Notes: generated by a model not told the origin, from the letters alone. Positions 1 through 9,400 are shown, counted from the first letter of the stretch. The stretch: 18,561 nucleotides of DNA from JAZSNA01 sp045536135 (GCA_045536135.1 JAZSNA010000031.1:1-18561); one strand, 5' to 3'. Made by a program: numbers and translations.

Positions 1-629
1 ATCGTGATAACAGAACCGATTTGTCCATTTTGAATACCTGTTTTAATCGCCGGTTCCGTTGAATAAACCGCATAAAAATCCAAAGGGATGTTTTCACGGC
101 GTAATTGTTGACGCAATTTAGATGCCAATGGACAAACCGTCGTCTTTTTCATTAAGTCAACCTTTATACATTCAGGCTTGGTTTTAAGGGCTGCCCCCAT
201 TGAAGATATTAACGGTATTCTTTTTTCGTAACAAGCCTTTATAATTGCTATTTTCCCATCAACATCGTCTATCGCATCAATCACCAAATCAACATCATTT
301 AGGAAAGTATTCACATTGTCTTTATCAACTTTTTCACCATAAGCGGATACAACAATATCCGAAGAAATATCCTTTATTCGTTTAAGGGCGACATCTGTCT
401 TTTTTTGTCCGATTGTGGTTGAAGTCGCAAATAATTGCCGATTGATATTACTTTGTTCAACCTTATCAAAATCAATAACGGAAATCCGTCCGACTCCAAG
501 GCGTGCCAAGGATTCAATTACAAAAGAGCCAACCGCACCACACCCAAAAACCAAAACATGGGATAAATTTAATTTTTGAAGTTTTTTTTCTCCAATTAGC
601 ATTCGGGTTCGATGTAAGCGATCATTCAT
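1..629 (-). CDS. tcdA: tRNA threonylcarbamoyladenosine dehydratase TcdA, partial (3' end outside window)
   Basis: The product belongs to the ThiF/MoeB/HesA E1-like family. TcdA uses ATP to dehydrate t6A at tRNA position 37 to its cyclic form, in the cytoplasm. I read 209 complete codons from the ATG at 629 to the left edge. E. coli TcdA has about 268 residues, so some 60 C-terminal residues are missing. Visible marks are the nucleotide-binding glycine motif GCGAVGS (29-35), VIDFDKV (51-57), SNINRQ (60-65) and DAIDD (118-122). The later segments CPLASKLRQQLR (166-177) and YSTEP (189-193) match the TcdA counterparts 'DPLAAKLRERL' and 'FSTEA', which separates it from MoeB and ThiF. The start lies one base after the tatD stop codon, so the two are probably translationally coupled and share the tatD promoter. 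There is no sign of decay in the visible part. Confidence 0.9.
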   Translation of the reverse strand, partial: MNDRLHRTRMLIGEKKLQKLNLSHVLVFGCGAVGSFVIESLARLGVGRISVIDFDKVEQSNINRQLFATSTTIGQKKTDVALKRIKDISSDIVVSAYGEKVDKDNVNTFLNDVDLVIDAIDDVDGKIAIIKACYEKRIPLISSMGAALKTKPECIKVDLMKKTTVCPLASKLRQQLRRENIPLDFYAVYSTEPAIKTGIQNGQIGSVIT

Positions 630-630
630 T

Positions 631-1365
631 TTATATTTCCAATATTTTTTTTGTATTTCTATAAATCTGTTGAATAATTTCTTTCCGATCTTTATGACAA
701 ATACGTGATATACAATCAGCCACCTTCGGCAAATCAGATAAATTCGGTGTTAAATCCGGTGCATCCGTTTCAATCAATATACGATCCAATGGTGTTTGAG
801 CTACACATTCCCTCATTTTCTTTTTCCCCTCATCCAATATCAATGATGAATAAGAAAAATATGTATTATATTCAATCAACTTTGGAATATTTAACGAATT
901 ACCATGATGGCAATGCGAAATTAAAACCGGTGGCAACTTTTCCCGTTGTTTTTTGAGGGAATGTAATAATCTGTCCCATGAACGAACACAATGAATGTGG
1001 GTAGGCCGTTTATAATGATAAGCGATACTTAATTGCCGTTCAAAAACAAATTCTTGCAGGTCTAAATTGGCTTTATTTTTATCCAATCCGATTTCACCAA
1101 CATGAGCCTTTGTGTCTTGCTTCAATATATTTTCCAAACGATTATCCCAACCCTGTTGTAAAGTATCAATATACCATGGATGTATGCCATAAGTCGGATA
1201 AATAAATGAATATTTTTGTTTTAACATGGCTACTTTATCCCAATCTTTTTCTTCGGTAGAGTCACAAATAAAGCCAACAACACCACATTCTTTGGCTTTT
1301 TTAATTTGATAATCCATCTCTTTCAACCACTGCAAATGGCAATGTGCATCTATATATTTATCCAT
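631..1365 (-). CDS. TatD family metal-dependent hydrolase (deoxyribonuclease-like)
   Basis: The 244-residue product is a TatD/YcfH/YjjV-type amidohydrolase-fold enzyme. Family members are metal-dependent DNases or related hydrolases, and the exact substrate cannot be read here. The metal-site signatures are in order: DAHCHL (H8, H10), GIHPW (60-64), GEIGLD (E91), HIHC (H125), SHCHHG (H151) and ETDAP (D201). At 244 residues it is slightly short for TatD (about 260) but complete. The ATG at 1365 starts directly at the conserved N-terminal strand, and no Shine-Dalgarno precedes it. A good promoter places the transcript start at about the same base, so the message may be leaderless. It is the first gene of a tatD-tcdA pair transcribed leftward and is divergent from the asmA gene. 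TatD versus YjjV or YcfH orthology is unresolved, so I give no symbol. Confidence 0.92.
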   Translation of the reverse strand: MDKYIDAHCHLQWLKEMDYQIKKAKECGVVGFICDSTEEKDWDKVAMLKQKYSFIYPTYGIHPWYIDTLQQGWDNRLENILKQDTKAHVGEIGLDKNKANLDLQEFVFERQLSIAYHYKRPTHIHCVRSWDRLLHSLKKQREKLPPVLISHCHHGNSLNIPKLIEYNTYFSYSSLILDEGKKKMRECVAQTPLDRILIETDAPDLTPNLSDLPKVADCISRICHKDRKEIIQQIYRNTKKILEI

Positions 1366-1371
1366 GGAAAA

Positions 1372-1400
1372 TTTATAACATTTTTTTAAAAAAAATTCAA
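1372..1400 (-). promoter_or_regulatory. Predicted sigma70-type promoter of tatD-tcdA
   Basis: On the minus strand TTGAAT (1400-1395) and TATAAA (1377-1372) are separated by exactly 17 bases. They match the consensus at 4 of 6 and 5 of 6 positions. The expected start, about 7 bases past the -10, falls on the A of the tatD ATG at 1365. Its -35 element lies 8 bases from the -35 of the asmA promoter on the other strand. Confidence 0.55.
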
Positions 1401-1408
1401 TATTTTAT

Positions 1409-1436
1409 TTGGAATAAAAAAAAGATATGCTATAAT
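1409..1436 (+). promoter_or_regulatory. Predicted extended -10 promoter of the asmA-family gene
   Basis: A perfect TATAAT (1431-1436) is preceded by TGC (1428-1430), an extended -10. TTGGAA (1409-1414) with a 16-base spacer, or TTTGGA (1408-1413) with 17, could serve as a weak -35. The expected transcript start near 1443 leaves only about 3 bases before the ATG at 1446. Confidence 0.6.
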
Positions 1437-1445
1437 CTCAACATC

Positions 1446-4400
1446 ATGAAAAAAATATTTATATTTATTTCTATACTATTTGTGGTTTCTTTAGGTGGTG
1501 TTTTGGGATTATATAAATTTTTAAATCCCGAAAGTTATCAAAAGCAAATTATATCTGCACTGCAACAAGCAACCGGCCGACAATCCACCATATCCGGCGG
1601 CATCAGTTTATCTTTATTTCCGACACCCAAGGTCATTCTTTCCGATATTGCCGTCAAAAATAAAACATCCGGCAAGTCCGAAAATATAATTTTTATTAAA
1701 AAAGCAATTGCAATTACAAACTGGAAATCATTATTTAAAGAACCGATTGTTATCGAAAGCTTGGAATTAGACGGTGTAGAAATCAATCTGGAAACAGATC
1801 ATCATCAAAACAATTGGGCATTTCCTTTGTTTTTAAAGAAAGACATTATTGATGATCGTTCACTAGGCAAACCGATAACCGATATCCCCCCTTATTTTAA
1901 ATTAATTCAAATTACAAACGGACAGATTTCTTATACTAATATGAATGACGGACAAAAAACAGTTATCGATAATATCAACGGAACACTTTTATCGGATTCG
2001 TTTAAAGGACCGTTTACTTTTACCGGAAAAATCAATCTTTTAAAAAATTCACTAAATACAACCTTTAATTTGGCTCCGTTTTCGGAAACATCTCCATCAA
2101 CTTTTGACCTCAGCCTTACTCATAATAACAACAATATAGCAATCAAAGGAAATGTCGAAAGTTTATTCCGCCATCCTAAAATATCTGCTACTTTATTGTT
2201 TGATATTAATGATTTATCTGAATTTCAAAATACAAACTTTCCGATAAAGACTATTTTAGGGACAAGTGATTTAACCTATTCAATGGGGGAGCTTTCTTTT
2301 TCAAGTATTGCATTAAAATATGGTATGGAAAAACCGGATAATGAAATTTCAGGTCAAATGAATCAAAAACAAAAAGAAATTGAAGCTTCTTTTGTTATCA
2401 GTAATTTGGACTTAAATAATTTTTTAAAAATTATCCGACAAAATATTAAGACGGACGAAGCCCTTTCCTCATTACTTCGACAAATCAAACAAAATGTTAA
2501 TTTAAAAATATCAGCTCAAAATACAAAATATAACGAACAAACCATATCCAATATTGATTTGGATGCCACTTATAAAGACGGTATTTGGACGATAAATCGT
2601 TTTAATTCCAATTTACCGTTCAATATTAATTTGTCTTCTACCGGACAAGTTCGTTTAGTTCAAAACCCTGAATTAGAATTAAACTTTCACTTACCCATTA
2701 CAGAAGCCGAATCATTTTTAAATTGGCTTAAAATCCCAAACGGTAAAGTATTCAATACTTCAATGATTAAATCATTTGATTTAAAAGGGATTTTAACCTA
2801 TTCCAAAAACATGTTAAAAGTATCCGACATCTCCGGCTATATTGATAATACGGAAGTATCCGGTAAATTTTCTTCATCAAAAGAAGGCGGAAATATTTGG
2901 GAATTGGATTTAAAAAATATTGATTTTGACAACTATGTATCCAATACTTTTGAATTAAAACAAAGAACTTGGTCTGATTTTTTAGACAATTTGTCAACAT
3001 ATATTCAAAAAGAAAGTTTTTGGGATATTCCGAACACAACATTAAAACTAGGTGTCAACTCGTTATTAATTTTCGGAAATCGGGCAGATACCTTAACTGT
3101 TGACTTATCTGTCAAAGATAAAAATCTGATTATCAAACAACTTGATTTAAAGAATATTGTATCATCGGATTTTAAATTCAGTGGTGAAATAAAAAATACA
3201 GAATCCGAATTATCTTTTTCAGACTTTAATACAAATATATCATCAAGCAAACCGACTGATTTATTAAAAAATCTTTATATTGATCCGCCCGAAAACATCC
3301 CATTATCCAATTTATCCCTTAATACCACTCTTAATGGCAAAAAAGGAAAATTAGACATCAAATCCGATATTTCTTTATCCCAAATAACAACAAAATTTAC
3401 GGGAACACTTTTGGCGAATGCATATCGTTTTAATTTTTCACTGACACATCCGAATTTTATTCAATTTATGAAAATTTTTGATAAGGAATATACAGCCTTT
3501 CCGGCCCTTAACGGTATATTTATTATATCCGGAGACCTTTCAAAAAGTAATAATTTATATCATTTAAAAAATTCATCCGTTCAAGTCGGAACGCAACGTT
3601 TTAACTTGGATTTAACAGAAAAAGAAAATCACTCATATACTGGCAGTTTAAATGCAGACTTATTCATCTTGGATAAAGTTATGCCGGTGTCCAGCATTTT
3701 TAAAATTCCGGATCCGACAACCCGACGGGCTTTATTTAACGACACCAAATTATCATTAGACACACAGCTATCTTTGGATATTAAAGCCAATATTAACAAG
3801 GCTGTACTCAACAATCAAGACTTATTAAATATGTCTTTTGTTCTACAAACAAACCCAAAGGAGATTACCTTAAAAGATATAACCTTTGGGTATAAAAATG
3901 GTAAAGTAAAAGGTAATTTATCGATAAATACACAAAATGATATTCCAAAACTGACAGGAAATATTAATATTAAAAACATAACTTTAAAAAGTGATGATTT
4001 AACGATTGGACGTTTCCGTTTAAAGAAGGGAAAATTTTCATCAACTTTAGATTTTAACGCCTCCGGCAATACAATAGCTCAAATGGTTTCTTCATTAAGC
4101 GGAACCGGAAACATAACGATATCATCTTCAAAAATATCCGGTATTGATGCCCAAACTTTAACCAAAACCATTCAATCTTTATTCGGGGATGAAAAGGCGG
4201 ATGAGAAAAAGATTCTCGACACCTTTAAACAAGGCGAAACCAACTTTAACACTATCACAAGCAATTTTCAGATAACCGATGGTGTCTTAACTGATAAAAA
4301 AATCAATTTCAAATCAGCTTTTTTAAATTCTGACGGTTCATTAAAAATAGACTTCCCCAATTGGACGATTGACAGTGTCAACCGTTTATCTTTAATTGAT

Positions 4401-5180
4401 TTACCCCAAATTAAGCCGTTTGATTTAACCATAACTTCATATATGAACAATCCGGACATTAAAATTGACGTATCGAACTTAATGAATGAAATTAAGAACA
4501 GTAAAAAAGTTCAAATCAAGACATCGGCTTCTGACACCCAAAAGCAAACAACTTTTGAACAATCCGTTGATTTAAAGGCACAGGCGGAAAAATTGATTGA
4601 AGAAACTTCGGATAAACTTAAAGAAGCACAAGAAAAATTAAAAGACATCAATCAAGAACGTGTTTCATACGAATTGATACTTGCGGATGATTCATTATCA
4701 GCGGCACAAAATATATTTATGCGTCCGAACTTGACAAAGGAAAACTTTGATAAAATTCAACATCAGTTAAATTTAGTCAATCTTAAAATTAAAAATGCAT
4801 TCAATTTATCCACCACTCTATTGGTCCAACAATCTCAAAACTCATTCCAAAACGAAAAAGATATTCTACTTCAAAAATTCGAAAAAATTACTCAAATCTG
4901 GTCCAATTTACCCGGTGTCATTACCATTGATGAAATTTATCGAAAAGCGGAAAATCTGATAAATTATGTTAATACTTTGGAAAAATTATATCAAGAAAAC
5001 CTTTCTCAACAGGAAATTGAACAACTTATGGGCGAGCTGGATAAGGCTGGCGGTATCATGAATAATCTTTATGAAAAAGCCATTCAATTTGATGTATCTC
5101 AACCGCTTATCCGAACACAGGAAACCGGCAAAAATCTAATAAAGAATAAAAAAATTTCCGGTAAAATCACAATAAACTAA
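1446..5180 (+). CDS. AsmA family envelope protein with C-terminal coiled-coil tail
   Basis: The 1244-residue product is an inner-membrane-anchored AsmA-like protein. Known relatives (AsmA, YhdP, TamB, YdbH) span the periplasm as beta-rich groove proteins, and several are implicated in phospholipid transport to the outer membrane. The N-terminus has Lys-rich residues, one hydrophobic anchor (about 4-23) and the family opening with GRQSTISGGISLSLFPTP around 44-61. Repeated beta-rich segments fill the middle. A typical AsmA C-terminal domain runs from GTGNITISSSKISG (about 886) to about 1010. The last 200 residues are different: charged helix with heptad character (about 1037-1075), then more helix to the end. 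I chose the ATG at 1446 because the anchor begins there; an in-frame GTG at 1344 would add 34 residues lying inside tatD. No Shine-Dalgarno is visible. No terminator separates it from lpxC, 100 bases on. Confidence 0.88.
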   Translation: MKKIFIFISILFVVSLGGVLGLYKFLNPESYQKQIISALQQATGRQSTISGGISLSLFPTPKVILSDIAVKNKTSGKSENIIFIKKAIAITNWKSLFKEPIVIESLELDGVEINLETDHHQNNWAFPLFLKKDIIDDRSLGKPITDIPPYFKLIQITNGQISYTNMNDGQKTVIDNINGTLLSDSFKGPFTFTGKINLLKNSLNTTFNLAPFSETSPSTFDLSLTHNNNNIAIKGNVESLFRHPKISATLLFDINDLSEFQNTNFPIKTILGTSDLTYSMGELSFSSIALKYGMEKPDNEISGQMNQKQKEIEASFVISNLDLNNFLKIIRQNIKTDEALSSLLRQIKQNVNLKISAQNTKYNEQTISNIDLDATYKDGIWTINRFNSNLPFNINLSSTGQVRLVQNPELELNFHLPITEAESFLNWLKIPNGKVFNTSMIKSFDLKGILTYSKNMLKVSDISGYIDNTEVSGKFSSSKEGGNIWELDLKNIDFDNYVSNTFELKQRTWSDFLDNLSTYIQKESFWDIPNTTLKLGVNSLLIFGNRADTLTVDLSVKDKNLIIKQLDLKNIVSSDFKFSGEIKNTESELSFSDFNTNISSSKPTDLLKNLYIDPPENIPLSNLSLNTTLNGKKGKLDIKSDISLSQITTKFTGTLLANAYRFNFSLTHPNFIQFMKIFDKEYTAFPALNGIFIISGDLSKSNNLYHLKNSSVQVGTQRFNLDLTEKENHSYTGSLNADLFILDKVMPVSSIFKIPDPTTRRALFNDTKLSLDTQLSLDIKANINKAVLNNQDLLNMSFVLQTNPKEITLKDITFGYKNGKVKGNLSINTQNDIPKLTGNINIKNITLKSDDLTIGRFRLKKGKFSSTLDFNASGNTIAQMVSSLSGTGNITISSSKISGIDAQTLTKTIQSLFGDEKADEKKILDTFKQGETNFNTITSNFQITDGVLTDKKINFKSAFLNSDGSLKIDFPNWTIDSVNRLSLIDLPQIKPFDLTITSYMNNPDIKIDVSNLMNEIKNSKKVQIKTSASDTQKQTTFEQSVDLKAQAEKLIEETSDKLKEAQEKLKDINQERVSYELILADDSLSAAQNIFMRPNLTKENFDKIQHQLNLVNLKIKNAFNLSTTLLVQQSQNSFQNEKDILLQKFEKITQIWSNLPGVITIDEIYRKAENLINYVNTLEKLYQENLSQQEIEQLMGELDKAGGIMNNLYEKAIQFDVSQPLIRTQETGKNLIKNKKISGKITIN

Positions 5181-5190
5181 GCAACATACA

Positions 5191-5210
5191 TTTGTAATAA
5201 TTTGTAATAA
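5191..5210 (+). repeat. Perfect 10-bp tandem duplication upstream of lpxC
   Basis: TTTGTAATAA occurs twice in a row, 10 bases after the asmA stop codon. It is AT-rich and about one helical turn long, so it could be a double binding site or simple slippage. Nothing else supports a function. Confidence 0.5.
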
Positions 5211-5218
5211 TCATTGAT

Positions 5219-5247
5219 TTGATTAATGTAGATATTTTTTGTATCCT
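5219..5247 (+). promoter_or_regulatory. Possible weak promoter of lpxC
   Basis: TTGATT (5219-5224) and TATCCT (5242-5247) are spaced 17 bases apart. Each matches the sigma70 consensus at 4 of 6 positions. It would give a leader of about 27 bases containing the lpxC Shine-Dalgarno. Read-through from asmA is equally possible because no terminator lies between the genes. Confidence 0.25.
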
Positions 5248-5266
5248 ACACAGGAAAAATATACAA

Positions 5267-5271
5267 AAGGA
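5267..5271 (+). promoter_or_regulatory. Shine-Dalgarno of lpxC, deciding its start
   Basis: AAGGA sits 9 bases before the ATG at 5281. This supports that ATG over the in-frame TTG at 5239, which has no such site and would add 14 residues not found in LpxC. Confidence 0.7.
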
Positions 5272-5280
5272 AAAACTATA

Positions 5281-6177
5281 ATGAATACAGAAGAAAACAA
5301 ATTAAAATATGTTCAAAAGACTTTAAAAACATCTATTCATTGTGTCGGTGTCGGATTACATTCCGGTATAAAAGCCACCGTCACATTTCATCCGGCTCCC
5401 GAAAATACCGGCATTGTATTCAGACGAACGGATATCACGGATAAGGATAACTTAATTCCGGCACTTTATTCATATGTCACAGATACACGGCTGTGTTCCT
5501 GTTTTACAAATAAAGACGGCATTTCCGTCGGCACAACCGAACATTTAATGGCTACCCTATCTGCCTTTGGCATTAGTAACTTAATCATTGATATTGACGG
5601 ACCGGAGATACCATTGATGGACGGTTCAGCCAAAGACTTCGTTTTTTTATTTGAATCGGCTGGTATTGTTGAACAAGCACTACCCCAACAATTTATTAAG
5701 ATCAAGAAAGAAGTTCGTTTTGATGATGGTAAGGGGGCATATACAATACTTTCTCCAAGCGATGAAATCGGATTATCTTTAGATGTTGATGTTGAGTTCG
5801 ATGCCAAGATTGTCGGCAAACAAAACTGTTTCTTTAAATTAACCTCTTCTGATTTTAAAGAAAAAATATCTTTTGCTCGAACCTTTTGCCAGGCCAAAGA
5901 TATTGAAATGCTTCGTTCTATGGGTTTGATTAAAGGCGGAAGTCTGGAAAATGCCGTTGTATTAAATGGCGACACAGTTTTAAATCCCGAAGGACTTCGC
6001 CACAGCAAAGAATGTGTCCTTCATAAAACATTGGATGCTATTGGTGATCTATATCAAGCCGGATACCCGATTATTGGTGTTTTTAAGGGATATAAATCAG
6101 GTCATTATCATAATAACATGCTTCTTCGTGAATTATTTAAAGACGAAACTAATTACGAAATCGTTGATTTGAATTAA
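5281..6177 (+). CDS. lpxC: UDP-3-O-acyl-N-acetylglucosamine deacetylase LpxC
   Basis: LpxC is the cytoplasmic zinc deacetylase that catalyses the committed step of lipid A synthesis, removing acetate from UDP-3-O-acyl-GlcNAc. The 298-residue product is full length (E. coli 305). The opening TLKTSIHCVGVGLHSG (14-29) is typical. Active-site residues are present: TEHLM with E87 and zinc ligand H88, VLHKTLDAIGDL with H248 and D252, and GHYHNN with H275 in the place of E. coli H265. In many Alphaproteobacteria lpxC lies beside ftsZ at the end of the division and cell wall cluster; here it follows an asmA-family gene instead. It ends at a strong hairpin terminator and is convergent with the Cys-rich gene. 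Confidence 0.97.
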   Translation: MNTEENKLKYVQKTLKTSIHCVGVGLHSGIKATVTFHPAPENTGIVFRRTDITDKDNLIPALYSYVTDTRLCSCFTNKDGISVGTTEHLMATLSAFGISNLIIDIDGPEIPLMDGSAKDFVFLFESAGIVEQALPQQFIKIKKEVRFDDGKGAYTILSPSDEIGLSLDVDVEFDAKIVGKQNCFFKLTSSDFKEKISFARTFCQAKDIEMLRSMGLIKGGSLENAVVLNGDTVLNPEGLRHSKECVLHKTLDAIGDLYQAGYPIIGVFKGYKSGHYHNNMLLRELFKDETNYEIVDLN

Positions 6178-6179
6178 TT

Positions 6180-6212
6180 AAAAAAGTCCGGTGTTTTTCC
6201 GGACTTTTTTTT
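6180..6212. terminator. Bidirectional intrinsic terminator between lpxC and the Cys-rich gene
   Basis: The arms AAAAAGTCCGG (6181-6191) and CCGGACTTTTT (6199-6209) pair around a 7-base loop and are followed by T residues to 6212. Because A residues lead the left arm, the minus strand reads as a hairpin followed by six T residues, so it can also stop transcription of the leftward Cys-rich gene. Confidence 0.85.
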
Positions 6213-6324
6213 ATTGAGTTATTCGGCTTGATCACGTTCACACCAACCATCATCACTATCCCGATTCAAAATAAAATTCAAGATAATAATTTATATTGAT
6301 ATATAAAGTTATCGAATGTTTATT

Positions 6325-6405
6325 TTATGAAGGGACACTATCACAGCAAAAAGCATAGTAATTATCTTCATTATATTTATTATAACCATCTTCCATATCC
6401 GGCGG
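6325..6405 (-). other. In-frame open stretch after the stop of the Cys-rich gene
   Basis: Reading on in the same frame beyond the TAA at 6408-6406 gives 26 sense codons before a second TAA (6327-6325). The translation contains NEDNYYAFCCDSVPS, that is, another Cys-Cys pair at about the distance expected from the last Cys. It looks like the former C-terminus of the protein cut off by a nonsense change, or a read-through tail. The rest of the gap, 6213-6324, holds nothing I can assign. Confidence 0.5.
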
Positions 6406-9400
6406 TTACTGGGTACAATACTTAGCTCCATTTTCATTAGTTTTTAAATCGGTTGGGCAACACGATTTGTAGTACACCTCTTCCACCACCTTACCATTCC
6501 TAGTTGTTATATACCCGGTTTTGAAAATACGGTCGCTCTTGCAACAGCTATAGCTAAAATCACCAGCCTCAGAACAGTTTCCATCAATTTCCGGACAATA
6601 AGCGACCTCACCATTACCACAGCAAGCAGGCCCATCAACATGTCTACCTGTTGGACAACATCCTTTAAATCCATAACTATCAGTATAAATCTCGCCATTG
6701 CAACAACCAAAATCTTTTTGCCAAGTATAACCTTTCGGACAACAGCCCACACCCGCACCCGCGTAGATTTCTTCTCCAGGTTCACAACAGAGTTGATAAC
6801 CATTACCATTATATACTAAGTCATCCGCCGGGCAACAACCTTGATAACTGTATGCATTATATACTGTGTCACCTTTAGGGCAACAACCTTGATAACCGTC
6901 TTTATTATTATATACTGTGGCACCTTTAGGGCAACAACTTAGCGTACCAAAAGAAGACCTATACAGTTGTCCCTCACAACAACCAACAGATGCATTATAT
7001 TCACCGGTACAACAAGCTGTTTTATCATGGTATAAGACACCAGATTGTGGACAACATTCATATATTCCACCAACCTGGAACACTGTATCCGTTTTTTCAC
7101 AACATGTTTTTGAGCCATCTATATTATCATATAAAACTTTGTCTTCTGGACACGACCATATCTTGCCATAGGTGTCTTTATAAATCCGATCCGGATCGCC
7201 ACAACTATACTGACCTTCTCCATTAAAATAAACTTTTTTCTCCCACGGGCAACATTTATATTTATTGTCGTAGCTTTTATACATTATTCCCGCACAACAA
7301 CCACCATTTTCTTCTAGCTCAGGATGATAAACATCAGTCGCATTCGGGCAGCATCCAGCGATGTTTTTATCCAATTTACTTTGAACAATTTTTTTATCCG
7401 CCGGACAACAGGCCGCATTCCCTTTTGAATCTTTATAAACCGTTCCACCCGCCGGACAACAGTGTTCTATAAATCCTTTCGTATAAACTGGTCCATCACA
7501 ACAGGCTTGGTGACCATCCTTATCCGTATAAACAGTTCCATCACAACAAGCATTTTTCCCATTTTTATCCTTATAATAACGATCTTTGGAACAACATATC
7601 TCTTTCCCTTTTGAATCTTTATAAGATATATCACATGTCCCGCTGTCTTCACTAACCTTACATATACCACTAGGACAACAGGCTTGATGACCATCCTTGT
7701 TCGTATAAACTGTTCCATCACAACAAACATTTTTCCCATCCTTGTTCGTATAAACTTCACCATCACAACAGGCTTGGCGACCATCTTTATCGGTATAGAG
7801 TTTATCACCTTTAGGACAACAGGTTTGGCGACCATCTTTATCGGTATAGAGTTTATCACCTTTAGGGCAACAGGCTTGGCGACCATCTTTATCGGTATAG
7901 AGTTTATCACCTTTAGGACAACAGACTTGGCGACTATCTTTATCGGTATAGAGGTTATCACCTTTAGGACAACAGGCTTGGCGACCATCTTTATCGGTAT
8001 AGAGGTTATCACCTTTAGGGCAACAGGCTTGGTAACCATCTTTATTGATATAGACTGTACCATCACAGCAGTCGTCACTCTCAGAAAATCCATCTCCTCG
8101 TTCAACAGATTCATCTTTTATATAAGCTTGTTCACCAAGAAAACATTTTCCAACACATTTTTTGCCTTCATTACAACAGGTTTGGACACCAGAAATATTG
8201 GTAAAAACTATTCCGTCACAACAAAGCTCTTTCCCAACGTTGTTATTATAATACATTATGTAGTCTGTTGGGCAACAACGGTAATCATCATTAAGATTTT
8301 TATAACTCCGACCCCGCTTACAACAACTGGAATAATCAAGATCGTCCGGAGAAATCACCTCATTTCCCGCGGCACAACAGGTTTGGACACCAGAAACATT
8401 GGTATAAAGTGTTCCATTACAACAAGCCTTTTTTCCATTTTTGGTATACGACTTTTCATTATAAGAGCAACAGGTTTCACCAGCGGGACAACAAGCCGAT
8501 GTAATCGCCGATGTTTTATAAAACCGATCCGGGGAACAACATATTTTATTAAAATCTTTATCAAAAGTAATTATATCGTTTTCTGAGCAACAAACCTCTC
8601 CACTATCACCACTTCCCATAATCTCTTTATCCGCCGGACAACAGGCCTCATTCCCTTTTGAATCTTTATAAACTTCCCCATTACAACATCCTATTATATT
8701 CCCATCCTTATCAGTAAGGGTGGTATTTTCTGGCGGGCAACACCAGCTTTTTTTCTTTTCATCAGTCCAAATCCGATCCGATGAACAACAGCCCGTATCA
8801 CCATACCCATTCACATAGGTTTCATTTCCCGCCAGACAACAGGCTTGGTGACCATCCTTGTTCTTATAAACTGTCCCTTGACAGCACCATGTTTTTCCAT
8901 TTTTATCCGTATAAATCCGTTCCGGTTGGCAACAAGATATATCACCATTTCCATTCTTATAGGTTTCATTTCCCGCCGGACAACAGGCTTTGTGACCATC
9001 CTTGTTCGTATAAACTTTACCATCACAACAACTTTTATCACCATTTCCGTTCTCAAAGATTTCTTTTCCAGTTTCACAACAGGCTTGATAACCATCCTTG
9101 TTCGTATAAACTTCCCCATTACAACAAGCTATATCACCATTCCCATTCTCAAAGATTTCTTTTCCAGTTTCACAACAGGCTTGGTGACCATCCTTATCCG
9201 TATAAACTTCCCCATTACAACATCCTCTATTCCTATCCTTATCAGTATAGGTGGTATTTTCTAGCGGGCAACACCATGTTCCACCTTTATTCGTATAAAT
9301 CCGATCCGATGAACAACAGCCCTCATTTCCATACCCATTCACATAGGTTTTATTTCCCGTCGGACAACAGGCTTGGTGACCATCCTTGTTCGTATAAACC

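Noticed and set aside
1344..1445. Upstream GTG start adding 34 residues to the AsmA-family protein
   Set aside because: It begins inside tatD, crosses the promoter, and would put a non-signal extension before the membrane anchor.
6219..6290. Minus-strand fragment ending RDQAE-stop, similar to the last residues of RpoC (EDQAE-stop)
   Set aside because: About 14 of 15 bases match. A match this short is expected by chance in a window of this size, and nothing upstream resembles rpoC.
6406..6408. Recoding of TAA as a sense codon
   Set aside because: All six visible genes end in TAA at the expected family ends, so TAA is a normal stop here. The post-stop frame is better explained by truncation.
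7770..8024. Regular repeat array as a possible CRISPR
   Set aside because: Units are contiguous with no unique spacers, lie in frame inside a coding region, and encode a regular protein repeat.
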